From: Serpens gallinarum
Lineage (GTDB): Bacteria; Pseudomonadota; Gammaproteobacteria; Pseudomonadales; Pseudomonadaceae
DNA length: 64,000 nt
Reading direction: 5' to 3'
NCBI RefSeq assembly: GCF_014836765.1
Contig: NZ_JACSQG010000002.1
Span: 434,001-498,000, forward strand
Position numbers and translations under genes: made by a program. The notes beneath the pieces are model-generated. The model ran no database searches, was not told the DNA's origin, and saw only the letters and a program-made list of their open reading frames with translations. The number at the start of each line of letters is the position of its first letter. Within the stretch, counting starts at the first letter, position 1. This document shows, piece by piece, positions 45,341 through 55,357 of this stretch.

Positions 45341-46054
45341 CTAGAACAGGCGCGCCAGCAACGCCGTGACGGCAGTTTCCACCCGCATGATGCGCTCGCC
45401 CAGTTGCACCGGCTGCAAGCCGGCCTCGGCAAGTTTGTCCACTTCGTAAGGTATCCAGCCACCCTCTGGGCCGATGGCCAAGGTCACAGGCTGATTGAGA
45501 GGCAATCCGCGCGGGCAGGTTGGGTAGTCGCCTGGGTGGCCGACCAGGCCGAGCGTACCCGCTGCAAGAGCCGGCAGGCGGTCCTCGACGAAGGGCTTGA
45601 AACGTTTCTCGATGATTACGTCCGGCAGCACCGTATCGCGGGCTTGCTCCAGGCCCAGGATCAGCTGTTCGCGAATCGCCGTCGGTTCAAGGAAGGGCGT
45701 CTGCCAGAAGCTCTTTTCCACGCGGTAGCTGTTGAGCAGAATCAGGCGCGGTACACCCAGGGTGGCCACGGTTTGCAGCACACGCTTGAGCATTTTCGGG
45801 CGCGGGAGTGCGAGCAGCAGGGTCAGCGGCAGCTTGGGCGGTGGCGGCTGGTCGAAGCACACCTGTAGCTCGGCTTCCTGATTCTCCAGACGCAAAATTC
45901 GACCCTGGCCCATCAGGCCGCCCACGCGGCCAACGCGCAGGCTATCGCCAGCGTCGGCGCGGTGCACTTCATGGAGATGGGTCAGGCGCCGATCGCGCAG
46001 GATGGCGCGGTCGGCGCCAATGAAGTCGGCGTCGTCGAGCAGCAGCAGGTTCAC
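45341..46054 (-). CDS. rsmE: 16S rRNA (uracil-1498-N3)-methyltransferase RsmE
   Basis: SPOUT-fold methyltransferase acting on 16S rRNA U1498 (237 aa). It has the N-terminal PUA-like part ([24 protein letters not shown]) and the trefoil-knot C-terminus [30 protein letters not shown]-like [10 protein letters not shown] and [16 protein letters not shown]. The start overlaps the tatC stop by four bases. Last gene of the minus-strand run; its end nearly abuts hxlR. Confidence 0.95.
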   Translation of the reverse strand: MNLLLLDDADFIGADRAILRDRRLTHLHEVHRADAGDSLRVGRVGGLMGQGRILRLENQEAELQVCFDQPPPPKLPLTLLLALPRPKMLKRVLQTVATLGVPRLILLNSYRVEKSFWQTPFLEPTAIREQLILGLEQARDTVLPDVIIEKRFKPFVEDRLPALAAGTLGLVGHPGDYPTCPRGLPLNQPVTLAIGPEGGWIPYEVDKLAEAGLQPVQLGERIMRVETAVTALLARLF

Positions 46055-46851
46055 GGGCGGGGTGCGGGCGGCTTGTCGGCGGTCTCTCCGTTGTGTTCTT
46101 CGACTTCCTCGGCTTCGGCCGTCTGGCGCTTGACCATGGCGCCGAAGAATACGCCGACTTCAAACAGCATCCACATCGGCACGGCCAGCAAGACTTGCGA
46201 GAACACATCCGGCGGAGTGAGGAACATGCCGACGATGAAGCAGCCGACGATCACGTAGGGGCGGCTCTTGCGCAGGGTTCCTACATCGACGATGCCGACC
46301 CAGATCAGCAGGAAGGTGGCGATGGGAATCTCGAAGGCCACGCCAAAGGCGAAGAACAGCGTGAGCACGAAATCCAGGTATTGGCCGATGTCGGTCATCA
46401 TCGCCACGCCTTCGGGCGTCACGCTGGCGAAGAAGCCGAACATGATTGGAAACACCACGAAGTAGGCGAAGGCCATGCCGGCATAGAACAGCAGGATGCT
46501 GGACACTAGCAGGGGGACGGCGATGCGTTTCTCCTGCTTGTACAGGCCCGGCGCGATGAACCCCCAGATCTGTTGCAGCACAATCGGCATGCCGAGAAAC
46601 AGCGACACCACCAGGGTCAGCTTGAACGGCGTGAGGAACGGTGAGGCCACCCCGGTGGCGATCATCGTGGCGCCTGCCGGCAGGTAGGCGCGCAGCGGAG
46701 CCGCCACCAAAGCGTAGATGTCCTGAGCGAAGTAGAACAGAGCCGCGAAGATCAGGAGGATGGCAATCACACAGCGCAGCAGGCGCGTGCGCAACTCGGT
46801 CAGGTGCGAGACCAGCGGCATTTCCTGGTCTTCGGGGGCGCGGGTGCTCAT
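46051..46851 (-). CDS. tatC: Twin-arginine translocase subunit TatC
   Basis: Receptor subunit for twin-arginine signal peptides (266 aa, six membrane segments). N-terminal [17 protein letters not shown] holds the conserved LxELRxR signal-peptide site; [18 protein letters not shown] and [13 protein letters not shown] are also family signatures. The C-terminal 25 residues are charged and Pro-rich. Overlaps tatB by four bases. Confidence 0.97.
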   Translation of the reverse strand: MSTRAPEDQEMPLVSHLTELRTRLLRCVIAILLIFAALFYFAQDIYALVAAPLRAYLPAGATMIATGVASPFLTPFKLTLVVSLFLGMPIVLQQIWGFIAPGLYKQEKRIAVPLLVSSILLFYAGMAFAYFVVFPIMFGFFASVTPEGVAMMTDIGQYLDFVLTLFFAFGVAFEIPIATFLLIWVGIVDVGTLRKSRPYVIVGCFIVGMFLTPPDVFSQVLLAVPMWMLFEVGVFFGAMVKRQTAEAEEVEEHNGETADKPPAPRP

Positions 46852-47240
46852 GGTTGTTGCGGTTTATCCTGGTGGCTGGTCGAGGCCGGCGGCTCGCTGA
46901 TGGGCGCGACGGTAGGTGAAGGTTCGGCATCCGGGAGGATGCTGGGCGATGCAACCTGATCCGGTGTGGGGCTGGCCGGTTTGTCGGTCTGCGGCGCCAG
47001 GCCCAGGCTCTGCTTCATCTCGCGTTCAAGATCGAGGATGCGCTCGTTGTGCAGTTGTCGGCGGATTTCATCGGCACCGATTTCACGTTCCACTTCGTTC
47101 TTGATGTTGTTGAAGCTGCGCTTGAGCCGCCCGATCCATAGGCCTGCCTTGCGCGCGGCGTCGGGCAAACGCTCCGGGCCGAGCACAATCAAGGCAACCA
47201 GGGCGACCAGCAGCAGTTCGCTAAAGCCTACGTCAAACAT
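46848..47240 (-). CDS. tatB: Twin-arginine translocase subunit TatB
   Basis: A 130-aa Tat[27 protein letters not shown] is the characteristic N-terminal helix with the FSE and GPERLP signatures. An amphipathic helix ([27 protein letters not shown]) and a Pro/Ser-rich tail follow. It acts with TatC in substrate binding. Confidence 0.96.
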   Translation of the reverse strand: MFDVGFSELLLVALVALIVLGPERLPDAARKAGLWIGRLKRSFNNIKNEVEREIGADEIRRQLHNERILDLEREMKQSLGLAPQTDKPASPTPDQVASPSILPDAEPSPTVAPISEPPASTSHQDKPQQP

Positions 47241-47274
47241 GATTGAGCCTTATGGACGTGTGCGGGACGCAAGC

Positions 47275-47511
47275 TCAGTCTTTCTTGACCGGGTCTTCGA
47301 CCTTGCGCGCTTCGCCGTTGATGGTTTGCCCCTTTTGCTCTTCTACCGTGGGCGTAGGCTTGTCATCGTCAGCGCCAACCGACTTGCGAAAGCCCTTGAT
47401 CGCATCGCCAAGATCGGAACCCAGGCCCTTGAGGCGCTTGGTGCCGAACAGCATGACGACGATGAGCAGGATGATGAGCAGTTGCCAGATGCTGATGCCG
47501 CCGAGTCCCAT
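47275..47511 (-). CDS. tatA: Twin-arginine translocase subunit TatA
   Basis: A 78-aa pore-forming Tat subunit: [44 protein letters not shown] (in parts) is the classic short TM helix, FGTKRL hinge and amphipathic helix. Order tatA-tatB-tatC is standard, and the operon follows hisIE. Confidence 0.97.
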   Translation of the reverse strand: MGLGGISIWQLLIILLIVVMLFGTKRLKGLGSDLGDAIKGFRKSVGADDDKPTPTVEEQKGQTINGEARKVEDPVKKD

Positions 47512-47535
47512 GATGTGTCTCCGGGAAAGTGAATG

Positions 47536-47868
47536 TCAGGATTGCGAACGCGCGGCTTTTTCCGCGTGTCCGGAGAGGCCGAAACGCCGGTCCAGTTCGT
47601 CCAAGACGGCCTGTGGATGCTGGCCTAGTGCGGCGAGCATGACCAGACTGTGGAACCACAGGTCGGCAGTTTCGTAGATCAGGTCGTTGCAGTCGCCGCT
47701 GATGGCTGCGTCCTTGGCCGCAAGGATGGTTTCCACCGATTCCTCGCCAACCTTTTCGAGGATCTTGTTCAGCCCCTTATGATACAGGCTGGCCACATAA
47801 GAAGAATCAGGTGCGGCATTCTTGCGCGTTTCGAGTATGTCGGCCAGACGGTCGAGGGTGTCACTCAT
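47536..47868 (-). CDS. hisE: Phosphoribosyl-ATP pyrophosphatase
   Basis: Second step of histidine biosynthesis (110 aa): all-alpha MazG-like fold with [18 protein letters not shown] and [21 protein letters not shown] (metal-binding EExxE and ExxD). Separate from hisI, as in Pseudomonas, and overlapping it by eight bases. Confidence 0.96.
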   Translation of the reverse strand: MSDTLDRLADILETRKNAAPDSSYVASLYHKGLNKILEKVGEESVETILAAKDAAISGDCNDLIYETADLWFHSLVMLAALGQHPQAVLDELDRRFGLSGHAEKAARSQS

Positions 47869-48262
47869 GAGTATGGCCCTTGTGATAGATGGCGTCGGGA
47901 CTCTTCAATTGCAGGTCGACAGTCTCCCACGCACCGTCGCGGTAAACGCGGTAGAAACAGCTTTCCCGTCCGGTATGACAGGCGATGCCGCCCCGTTGCT
48001 CGACCTGCAGAATGACGACGTCGGCGTCGCAATCCAGGCGAATTTCATGCAGCGTCTGGACATGCCCGGATTCTTCGCCTTTGCGCCAGAGCTTGCCGCG
48101 CGAGCGTGACCAATAGATGGCGCGTTGTTCGCTGACCGTCAGCTGTAGAGCTTCACGGTTCATCCAGGCCATCATCAGGACGCGACCTGTCTTGTGATCC
48201 TGGGCGATGGCCGGCACTAGGCCGTCCTCGTTCCAGTTGATTTCATCCAGCCAGTCGTTCAT
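47861..48262 (-). CDS. hisI: Phosphoribosyl-AMP cyclohydrolase
   Basis: Third step of histidine biosynthesis (133 aa), Zn/Mg-dependent opening of the purine ring. Seen: [45 protein letters not shown] (metal ligands) and [12 protein letters not shown] (Zn Cys residues). The hisI-hisE pair sits between ubiB and tatA. Confidence 0.96.
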   Translation of the reverse strand: MNDWLDEINWNEDGLVPAIAQDHKTGRVLMMAWMNREALQLTVSEQRAIYWSRSRGKLWRKGEESGHVQTLHEIRLDCDADVVILQVEQRGGIACHTGRESCFYRVYRDGAWETVDLQLKSPDAIYHKGHTHE

Positions 48263-48346
48263 TGCCTATCCGTTTACTACAAGGAGCTGTCAGGCAGCCC
48301 AAACAACAATCAGGTGAACAAGTGTGCCAGTCGGGCCAGTCGCTGG

Positions 48347-49957
48347 CTATCGACGAATGACGAGATATAACCCGGTGGTTGCCAATAGCCAGACCGGCCA
48401 AGCTTCCGGTGCGTTCAGTGCTTGGCTGCCCATGGCCAACACCGCGCCCCCCACCAGGAGAGCGGACCCGAGCAGGCGTAGAGCCCAGCCGTCGCGGCGG
48501 CGTTGCCAGGGTTCCGGGGCATCGGCCAGATGCGGACGTGACATGCGTTCGAGCAGATCACGGGTCATGGTGGCCAGGTGCGGCAACTGTTCCAGTTGTG
48601 ATTTGGCCTGCAGCGCCAAGGTCTTGGGGCTCATGCGCTCGCGCATCCAGCGTTCCAGGAACGGTTTGGCGGTGCTCCACAGGTCGAGGTCCGGGTACAG
48701 CTGGCGCCCCAGACCTTCGATGTTGAGCAGGGTTTTTTGTAGCAGGACCAGCTGCGGCTGGATTTCCATGTTGAAACGGCGCGCGGTCTGGAACAGGCGC
48801 AGCAGCAGTTGGCCGAAAGAGATGTCCTTGAGCGGTTTCTCGAAGATCGGTTCGCACACCGTGCGGATCGCCGCTTCGAATTCGTTGACCTTGGTGTGCG
48901 CCGGCACCCAGCCGGAGTCGATGTGCAGCTGTGCCACCTTGCGGTAATCGCGCTTGAAGAAGGCCACCAGGTTGCGTGCCAGGTAATCCTGGTCTTCGGG
49001 GGTGAGGCTGCCGACGATGCCGCAGTCGATGGCGATGTAGCTGGGGTTCCACGGCTGCTGGACATTGACGAAGATATTGCCGGGGTGCATGTCGGCATGG
49101 AAGAAGCTGTCGCGGAACACCTGGGTAAAGAAGATCTCCACCCCCCGTTCGGCGAGCAGTTTCATGTCGGTGCGTTGTTCGCGCAGGGCGACCAGATCGG
49201 TGACGGGTACACCGTAGATGCGCTCCATGACCAGCACCTTGGGACGGCAGTAGTCCCAGTGGATCTGCGGCACATGGATCAGCGGCGAGTCGGCGAAGTT
49301 GCGCTTGAGCTGGCTGGCATTGGCCGCCTCGCGCAGCAGGTCGAGTTCGTCGTAGATGACCTTTTCATAATCGCTGACCACCTCGACCGGGTGCAGGCGG
49401 CGCGCTTCCCTGGAGACCCGTTCGGCCAGCCGTGCGAGCAGGAACAGCCAGGCCAGATCCTGGGCGATGATCGGCTTCAGGCCGGGGCGGATTACCTTGA
49501 CCACTACCTCTTCGCCGCTGTGCAGTTTGGCACTGTGCACTTGCGCGACAGAGGCGGACGCCAGGGGCTGTTGTTCGAAGCGGGCAAACAAGACGGCAAG
49601 GGAGGCGCCGAGCTGGCTTTCGATCAGCGCTACGGCCTGCTCGGCAGGGAACGGCGGCACCCGATCCTGAAGCAGCGCCAGCTCGTCGGCAATGTCTTCA
49701 GGCAGCAGGTCGCGACGGGTGGAAAGGATCTGGCCGAACTTGATGAACACCGGCCCCAGGTGTTCCAGCGCCAGTCGCAGGCGAGCGCCTCGCGACGCGT
49801 GCACCTGGCGGCGCGGCAACCAGCGCCAGGGCAGCACATAGCCGGTCGAGCGCAGCCACCAGGGCAGCGGCAGTTCGTAGACCAGATCGTCCAGCCGGTA
49901 CCGGATCACTACGAAGAGGATGCGCAGCAGGCGGCGCAGGGCGGCGAACAGCTTCAT
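48347..49957 (-). CDS. ubiB: Ubiquinone biosynthesis accessory kinase-like ATPase UbiB
   Basis: Atypical kinase-like ATPase (ABC1/ADCK family) needed for coenzyme Q synthesis (536 aa). The invariant KxGQ motif appears in [16 protein letters not shown]; the Ala-rich nucleotide loop is [12 protein letters not shown]; the catalytic region is [11 protein letters not shown] with the metal site CGIVG. Two C-terminal membrane segments anchor it. Overlaps ubiJ by four bases. Confidence 0.97.
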   Translation of the reverse strand: MKLFAALRRLLRILFVVIRYRLDDLVYELPLPWWLRSTGYVLPWRWLPRRQVHASRGARLRLALEHLGPVFIKFGQILSTRRDLLPEDIADELALLQDRVPPFPAEQAVALIESQLGASLAVLFARFEQQPLASASVAQVHSAKLHSGEEVVVKVIRPGLKPIIAQDLAWLFLLARLAERVSREARRLHPVEVVSDYEKVIYDELDLLREAANASQLKRNFADSPLIHVPQIHWDYCRPKVLVMERIYGVPVTDLVALREQRTDMKLLAERGVEIFFTQVFRDSFFHADMHPGNIFVNVQQPWNPSYIAIDCGIVGSLTPEDQDYLARNLVAFFKRDYRKVAQLHIDSGWVPAHTKVNEFEAAIRTVCEPIFEKPLKDISFGQLLLRLFQTARRFNMEIQPQLVLLQKTLLNIEGLGRQLYPDLDLWSTAKPFLERWMRERMSPKTLALQAKSQLEQLPHLATMTRDLLERMSRPHLADAPEPWQRRRDGWALRLLGSALLVGGAVLAMGSQALNAPEAWPVWLLATTGLYLVIRR

Positions 49958-50571
49958 GGGGCAGTTTTGCGTCCTTGGATCAGGCGGTCGATGCGCGCAT
50001 CGAGGCGGTCGAGCGTAAGTTTGAGGTGGTCAAGTTCGTCAAAACGTGCTTCGGCTTCCTGCGCACCCACCAGGCTGCGGGCTTCCTCAGCCAGGTAATC
50101 GGCCAGATCCAAACGCAGGCTGCCCAGGCTTTGCCCGGCCCAGCCGGCCAGGCTGCGCAATTGGTTGCCCAAAAGGTGACCGAGCACCGGGCCGAGCCAT
50201 TCGCCCAACTGGTATTCCCAGTCCAATTCCAGATCCTGCAGGATGCCGGCGAGGTCGATCAACGCAGCGCTGTCGCCGTCCAGATCGACGTGCGGGCCGT
50301 GCAGTACCGCAACCTTGTCGTGGCTCAAGCCTAGACGCAGCAACTCACTGGCGGGTGCACGCAGCCGACAGTCGACGGGAGCGTCCCAGTGCTGGGCCAG
50401 GCGCAGCCCTTCGCCGTCGGGTAATACAAACAGCCGCAGGGCCGGCGACTGGCAGTCGATTTCGATGACTTTGCCGGACAGCCGCGCCAGGCGCGAGCCG
50501 GCGGTGGCATCTAAGGCCAGGACGCGGTTGAGCCCGCGTTCGATCCCAGCCAGCACCACGTGCAGCAGCAT
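49954..50571 (-). CDS. ubiJ: Ubiquinone biosynthesis accessory factor UbiJ
   Basis: A 205-aa lipid-binding scaffold of the Ubi metabolon with an N-terminal SCP2-like fold (about residues 15-115) and a C-terminal helical coil ending [12 protein letters not shown]. Position between ubiE and ubiB is diagnostic. Stop and start of ubiE/ubiJ overlap by one base. Confidence 0.93.
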   Translation of the reverse strand: MLLHVVLAGIERGLNRVLALDATAGSRLARLSGKVIEIDCQSPALRLFVLPDGEGLRLAQHWDAPVDCRLRAPASELLRLGLSHDKVAVLHGPHVDLDGDSAALIDLAGILQDLELDWEYQLGEWLGPVLGHLLGNQLRSLAGWAGQSLGSLRLDLADYLAEEARSLVGAQEAEARFDELDHLKLTLDRLDARIDRLIQGRKTAP

Positions 50572-51341
50572 CAGGGTTTGATACCGCGGTGCAGCGCGAC
50601 AATGCCGCCGGTCATGTTGTGATAGGTGACCCGCTCAAAGCCGGCCTCGACCATCATGCCCTTGAGGGTTTCCTGATCCGGGTGCATGCGGATCGACTCT
50701 GCCAGATAGCGGTAACTTTCCGAATCGTTGGTGATCAGCTTGCCGAACAGCGGCAGAGCGGTGAACGAGTAGGCGTCATAAGCCTTGGAAAACAGCGCGT
50801 TGGTCGGCTTGGAGAATTCTAGGATCAACAGGCGGCCACCCGGTTTGAGCACCCGCAGCATGGACGCGATGGCGTTTTCCTTGTGGGTGACGTTGCGCAG
50901 ACCGAAGGCAATAGTGATGACGTCGAAGTGGTTGTCAGGGAAAGGCAGTTTTTCGGCATCGGCTTGAACGAAGCGCACATTGCCAGCCACGCCCTTGTCG
51001 AGCAGCTTGTCGCGGCCGACCTTGAGCATCGAAGCATTGATGTCAGCCAGCACCACTTCGCCGGTGGGGCCAACGATGCGCGAGAACTGGCGGGTCAGGT
51101 CGCCGGTGCCGCCCGCGATATCGAGAATGCGGTTGCCGGGGCGCGCGCCAGACAGCTCGATGGTGAAGCGTTTCCACAAACGGTGAACGCCGCCGGACAT
51201 CAGGTCGTTCATCAGGTCGTATTTGGCAGCCACGGAATGGAAAACCTCGGCCACCTTCTGCGCCTTCTGGCTTTCCGGCACGCTTTTGTAGCCGAAATGA
51301 GTGGTGGGTTCGGCCTCGGGGCCTTTGCGTGGATCGGTCAT
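50571..51341 (-). CDS. ubiE: Ubiquinone/menaquinone C-methyltransferase UbiE
   Basis: SAM-dependent C-methylation of the benzoquinol ring (256 aa). Motifs are [34 protein letters not shown] (motif I), [10 protein letters not shown], and the post-motif [17 protein letters not shown]. First gene of ubiE-ubiJ-ubiB, divergent from the PHA-system gene. Confidence 0.97.
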   Translation of the reverse strand: MTDPRKGPEAEPTTHFGYKSVPESQKAQKVAEVFHSVAAKYDLMNDLMSGGVHRLWKRFTIELSGARPGNRILDIAGGTGDLTRQFSRIVGPTGEVVLADINASMLKVGRDKLLDKGVAGNVRFVQADAEKLPFPDNHFDVITIAFGLRNVTHKENAIASMLRVLKPGGRLLILEFSKPTNALFSKAYDAYSFTALPLFGKLITNDSESYRYLAESIRMHPDQETLKGMMVEAGFERVTYHNMTGGIVALHRGIKP

Positions 51342-51473
51342 GGCACTGTCACCGGCTGAAAAGTGGCGGTCATTCTACCCCTTGACGAAGGTGGCGACCA
51401 TGGATGCGATCAGGTCGGCGACACGCCGAATGAGGTATATTCGCGCGTTTTTCGCGCCGTACAGGAATCCGTG

Positions 51474-51749
51474 ATGGCCAAAATCCGTGTTGAACGCGCC
51501 CACCAACTTGATCGTCAGGCATTGCGCAATAAAGCCGAGCAACTGGCCGAGAGCCTGTCGCGTGATTATCAATTGAGCTGCCGCTGGCAGGGCGATGTGC
51601 TGCAAGTGCAGCGCAGTGGCGTAAAGGGCTCGATTGCCCTGGATGACCAGCGCGTGCGCGTGGAATTGCATCTGGGGTTGCTGTTGTCGCCACTGAGCGG
51701 GCGCCTGCAGAGTGAAATCGAAGCGGCGCTGGACAAGGCGCTGGTCTGA
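51474..51749 (+). CDS. Polyhydroxyalkanoic acid system family protein
   Basis: A 91-aa protein of the PHA granule-region family found beside class II PHA clusters. The pattern is MAKIRVERAHQLDRQALRNK, then SCRWQGDVLQVQRSGVKGSI and a late LGLLLSPLSGRLQSEIE. Role unknown, presumed linked to PHA granules by context. I chose ATG 51474; the frame is open upstream into the ubiE promoter region. It lies just before phaI on the same strand. Confidence 0.85.
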   Translation: MAKIRVERAHQLDRQALRNKAEQLAESLSRDYQLSCRWQGDVLQVQRSGVKGSIALDDQRVRVELHLGLLLSPLSGRLQSEIEAALDKALV

Positions 51750-51866
51750 TCGTGTTGAGCCGCAGACGATTTTCGTCATTAGGCTGTGGTTTCTAATTTG
51801 CCTCGCTACCTTGTTGATGAGCCCGCTGGTACAGGGCGATCCCTTCCGATTAGTGAGAGGTGCATC

Positions 51867-52265
51867 ATGGACAAGGCAGCGTTGAAAAAAACCGACACCA
51901 GTCCGTCGCCGGTTGCGACTGTGGTCAAGCGTTCCGCCCGCCAGCTGTGGCTGGCCTATCTGGGAGCCTATGCGCGCCTGGGGCGTAGCGGCCTGGCTTA
52001 TTTCAAGGACTTGGTCGAGCACGGCGAAGAAGCGGAAAACAAAGGCAAGCAGTTGCTCGACGAGCAACTCGACGCCGCCAGTGGCCAATTGAAAACGGTC
52101 AAAAGCAAAGTGGGTGCTCGGCTGGAGAAGGTGGAGCAGCGTGTCGGCACCCGTGTGGGCCGGGTGCTCAAGCGGGCTGGCGTGCCGACCCGTGGCGAAG
52201 TGGAGGACTTGTCGAGCAAGCTTGACGGGCTCAGCGAACTGCTGATCCGTACCGCTAAACCGTAA
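51867..52265 (+). CDS. phaI: Phasin PhaI
   Basis: Small granule-associated phasin (132 aa): basic N-terminus, amphipathic VVKRSARQLWLAYLGAYARLGRSGLAYFKDLVEHGE that binds the granule surface, and a coiled-coil-like C-terminal half. GTGAGAGG is upstream of the ATG at 51867. Co-directional with phaF, 14 bases apart; both are probably repressed or activated through PhaD. Confidence 0.93.
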   Translation: MDKAALKKTDTSPSPVATVVKRSARQLWLAYLGAYARLGRSGLAYFKDLVEHGEEAENKGKQLLDEQLDAASGQLKTVKSKVGARLEKVEQRVGTRVGRVLKRAGVPTRGEVEDLSSKLDGLSELLIRTAKP

Positions 52266-52279
52266 CAGGAGGTCGCGTC

Positions 52280-52939
52280 ATGGCTGGCATACGCAAGAAG
52301 GAAGGCACTTGGAGCGAGGACGTCGAAAAATACTCGCGGCAGATCTGGCTGGCAGGCCTGGGCGCTTATGCGAAGATCGGCGAAGATGGCAGCGCCCTGT
52401 TTGACGCCTTGGTTCGGGATGGCGAGCAGGCCGAGCAGCGGGTGCGCAGCGAAGTCGAGTCAGTGAAGAATGGCGCGCTTAGCCGGGTTGCCGAGGCGCG
52501 TGACAAGGCGTTGGGCAAGTGGAGCGCCTTGGAAGATGCGTTCGACAAACGCCTGAGTGGCGCCATTGCCCGCTTGGGCGTTCCGAGCCGGCTCGAATTG
52601 AAAGCGCTGAGCAGCCAAGTTGAAGTGTTGAGCCGGCAACTCGAGCAGATGAACGCACGGGCACTGCCTGAGCCCGTCAGCGACGTGGATGAAGCGCCCA
52701 TTCGCCGGCGCCCTGAAACCCGCACGCCGGCAGCCAAAGCAAAGGCTGCTGCAGCCCCAGAAACTGCGCAGCTGCCAGTAACTACAGCGAAGCCAAAGAC
52801 GCGCAAGGCACCTGCCAAGCCCAAACCAGCGAAGCAGGCCAAGCCAGTCGAGCAACCCGAGCAGACGGTGCAGTCCGCATCGGCCGCACCGACTGTAGAG
52901 ACCGCGCCCAGCGAACAGAGCGTCAATCAAGCGGAATGA
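52280..52939 (+). CDS. phaF: Phasin/nucleoid-binding protein PhaF
   Basis: PHA granule segregation protein (219 aa). The N-terminal phasin domain (YSRQIWLAGLGAYAKIGEDG) is followed by a leucine-zipper-like stretch (LKALSSQVEVLSRQLEQM) and a histone-H1-like tail rich in AKPK/KPAK repeats (about residues 140-200) that binds DNA. Thus granules are tethered to the nucleoid. GGAGG lies nine bases before the ATG; it ends at a strong terminator. Confidence 0.94.
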   Translation: MAGIRKKEGTWSEDVEKYSRQIWLAGLGAYAKIGEDGSALFDALVRDGEQAEQRVRSEVESVKNGALSRVAEARDKALGKWSALEDAFDKRLSGAIARLGVPSRLELKALSSQVEVLSRQLEQMNARALPEPVSDVDEAPIRRRPETRTPAAKAKAAAAPETAQLPVTTAKPKTRKAPAKPKPAKQAKPVEQPEQTVQSASAAPTVETAPSEQSVNQAE

Positions 52940-52943
52940 GGTC

Positions 52944-52975
52944 ACAGCCCAGCTTCGGCTGGGCTGTTTGTTTTT
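52944..52975 (+). terminator. Terminator after phaF
   Basis: ACAGCCCAGC-TTCG-GCTGGGCTGT (10-bp stem, UUCG loop, 52944-52967) is followed by TTGTTTTT. It starts five bases after the phaF stop. Confidence 0.92.
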
Positions 52976-53016
52976 CGGATTCACCGCACGGCAGGCCAGC
53001 GGTCAGCCAGGCCGGA

Positions 53017-53634
53017 TCAGCCGGTTCGATAGCGCTGGGCCAGGTCCGCCGTGTCCCGTTGTGATTCCTCCGACAGGTGAGGTGTCACCAGCATCATCAC
53101 CTGATAGATAACCTGCTCGATCCCGCCTTGCTGGCCGAGAATACGCTGATAGTCGAGGGCAAACAGCAGCGTCAGGGTGATCTGCTCGACCAGCTGTGCC
53201 AATACCGGTGGCTCACCCCGCAGTCTGGCCTGCCCCTGCAGTTGGCCCAGCACGGTGGCTAGGCAGTGCTTGAGCTGCTTGAGCCAGGCGCGCACGCCGC
53301 GTGCCAGGGCCGGCATGCGTACCGCCAGGTTGGCCAGGTCCTGGAACAGGAAGCGGTAGTCGGCCAACCGTTCCACGATGAGCTCCAGGAACAGCCAGTA
53401 ATCTTCGATATCCAGCTGTGCCTGGGCGGGGGGCGGTTCCAGTAACGGCGCCAGGTCGTTGCGAAAGCGTTCGAAAAGCGCGAGGACCAGCGCCTCTTTG
53501 CCGCGAAAGTGGTAGTACAGGTTGCCTGGGCTGATGCCCAGTTCGGTGGCCACTTCCAGCGTCGAGACATTCGGTTCGCCACGGGTATTGAAGCAATGCA
53601 GGGCGCAGTCGAGGATGCGGTCGCGGGTTTTCAT
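53017..53634 (-). CDS. phaD: TetR-family regulator PhaD
   Basis: A 205-aa TetR-type regulator of the PHA genes. N-terminal HTH: RDRILDCALHCFNTRGEPNVSTLEVATELGISPGNLYYHFRGKEAL (in pieces). In P. putida PhaD activates the phaC1 and phaI promoters; control here is inferred by homology. Start at 53634 (MKTRDRIL). It lies eight bases from the phaC2 stop, last of the phaC1ZC2D run. Confidence 0.93.
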   Translation of the reverse strand: MKTRDRILDCALHCFNTRGEPNVSTLEVATELGISPGNLYYHFRGKEALVLALFERFRNDLAPLLEPPPAQAQLDIEDYWLFLELIVERLADYRFLFQDLANLAVRMPALARGVRAWLKQLKHCLATVLGQLQGQARLRGEPPVLAQLVEQITLTLLFALDYQRILGQQGGIEQVIYQVMMLVTPHLSEESQRDTADLAQRYRTG

Positions 53635-53642
53635 CGGTGGGC

Positions 53643-55328
53643 TCACTCGTCGACCACATAGCGCCCGGGTGCTGCATCCAGTTCCGGATAGCGCTCGCTG
53701 CCCAGCACGGTACGCGCTGCCTGCAAGGGACCGGAGCGGGCCTGGATCCAGCTCAGCCATTCTGGCCACCAACTGCCAGGCCGCTGTTCGGCTTGCGCAA
53801 ACCAGGAGCGCGGATCGCTTTCCTCACAGTCGGATTCCTGGAAGTGCGCTTTGGGGTTGCTATCCGGCGGGTTGATGATGCTCTGCACATGTCCGCTGTT
53901 GGCGAGAACGAAACGGCGCTTGCCGCCGAGCAGCAAGGCCGAGCGATAGACTGCTTCCCATGGCGTGATGTGATCGGTGATGCCGCCCACGCTGAAGCTG
54001 TCGACATCGACCTTGCTCAGGTCCAGTGGCGTGCCGCAGATTTCCAGTGCTCCGGGGCGGGCCAGCGGGTTATGTTTGAACAGATCGATCAGTTCGCCAT
54101 GCAGAGCCGCTGGCAGGCGCGTGTTGTCATTGTTCCAATGCAGGATGTCGAAGGCCGGTGGTAGGCGACCCAGCAGGTAATTATTGATCCAGTAAGTCCA
54201 GATCAACTCATTGGGACGCATCCAGGAAAATATCCGCGTCATTTCCCGACCATCCAACACGCCGCGTTGGTAAGAGCGACGCTTCGCGGCCTCCAGGGTT
54301 TCTTCGTCCAAGAACAACAGCGGCTGGGATTCGATGCGACTGTCCAGCAGGCTGACCAGGTAACTGGCGCTGGCCACGTGCTGCAGTTTTCGCCGGGCTT
54401 GCAGGTGACCTTGCAAGGCCGCGCTGGTCAGGCCGCCGGCGCACGCCCCAAGCAGGCCGACTTGGCCCGCCCCGCCAATGGCTCGGCACGCATCAAAAGC
54501 CTGGCGCAGTGCTTGCACATAACTGGAAAGCCCCCACTCACGGTGCCGGCTATCAGGGTTGCGCCAACTGACCATGAAGACTTGCAAGCCATTGGCCAGG
54601 CAATACTGGACAAAGCTCTTCTGTGGGCTGAGGTCGAAAATATAAAACTTGTTGATCTGCGGCGGCACGATCATCACCGGCACAGCATGCTGCTCGGCGG
54701 TTTGCGGTCGGTACTGAATCAGCTCAAGCAGTTCATTGCGATACACCACGGCGCCTGGAGTGGTGGCCAGGTTCTCGCCCAGGCGAAATGCGGTAGGGTC
54801 GACTTGCCTGGGCAGCAATTGGTTGTGGCGCAGGTCATTCAGCAGCTGAGTAGCGCCGCGCAGCACACTCTGGCCGCCCGTATCAAAACACTCCTTGATG
54901 GCCAGGGGATTGAGCAATGTATTAGAGGGCGCCAGGGCATTGCTCAGTTGCAGGCACAGAAAGCGTGCACGGGCACGATCATCAGCGGACAGCGCGCTTT
55001 GCTCGACCCATTCCAGCAACTGCGCCTGAGACGCCAAATAGCTCTGCAGGCCGCGTCGATAGAGGGGGTTCCTTTGCCAGGTGGGGTCCATGAATCGTGG
55101 GTCGTCGCTGTTAACCTGATGAGGTGTTGCCCCCAGCAACAGGATGCGGCCCAGTTGCCGGCCCAGGCGCAGCCCATGCCGGACGTTGTGCAGGGGATGC
55201 CGGATGCTTTGGCTGACCAGCGTGCGTACGGTGGAAAAAAGATCGCGACCATGCAGGCCGACGATGGCATTTTGCGCGTGGATATATGTCGGGGCGGGTT
55301 GCGTGGCCACCTCGGTAAGTTCTTGCAT
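53643..55328 (-). CDS. phaC2: Class II poly(3-hydroxyalkanoate) synthase PhaC2
   Basis: Polymerises medium-chain 3-hydroxyacyl-CoA (561 aa). The lipase-like box is GACAGG with catalytic Cys296; the Asp is in GITDHITPW and the His in NSGHVQSIINPP. Start: ATG 55328 has AAGGAG at eight bases; a TTG two codons upstream is in frame. It is about 50% identical by eye to PhaC1, consistent with duplication around phaZ. Confidence 0.96.
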   Translation of the reverse strand: MQELTEVATQPAPTYIHAQNAIVGLHGRDLFSTVRTLVSQSIRHPLHNVRHGLRLGRQLGRILLLGATPHQVNSDDPRFMDPTWQRNPLYRRGLQSYLASQAQLLEWVEQSALSADDRARARFLCLQLSNALAPSNTLLNPLAIKECFDTGGQSVLRGATQLLNDLRHNQLLPRQVDPTAFRLGENLATTPGAVVYRNELLELIQYRPQTAEQHAVPVMIVPPQINKFYIFDLSPQKSFVQYCLANGLQVFMVSWRNPDSRHREWGLSSYVQALRQAFDACRAIGGAGQVGLLGACAGGLTSAALQGHLQARRKLQHVASASYLVSLLDSRIESQPLLFLDEETLEAAKRRSYQRGVLDGREMTRIFSWMRPNELIWTYWINNYLLGRLPPAFDILHWNNDNTRLPAALHGELIDLFKHNPLARPGALEICGTPLDLSKVDVDSFSVGGITDHITPWEAVYRSALLLGGKRRFVLANSGHVQSIINPPDSNPKAHFQESDCEESDPRSWFAQAEQRPGSWWPEWLSWIQARSGPLQAARTVLGSERYPELDAAPGRYVVDE

Positions 55329-55357
55329 GCTCAACGCTCCTTGTTGAATTCGTACGG

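Noticed and set aside
51767-51779. GACGA-TTT-TCGTC repeat upstream of phaI as a PhaD operator
   Set aside because: The arms are only five bases and unlike the phaC1 upstream repeat, so the evidence is too thin.
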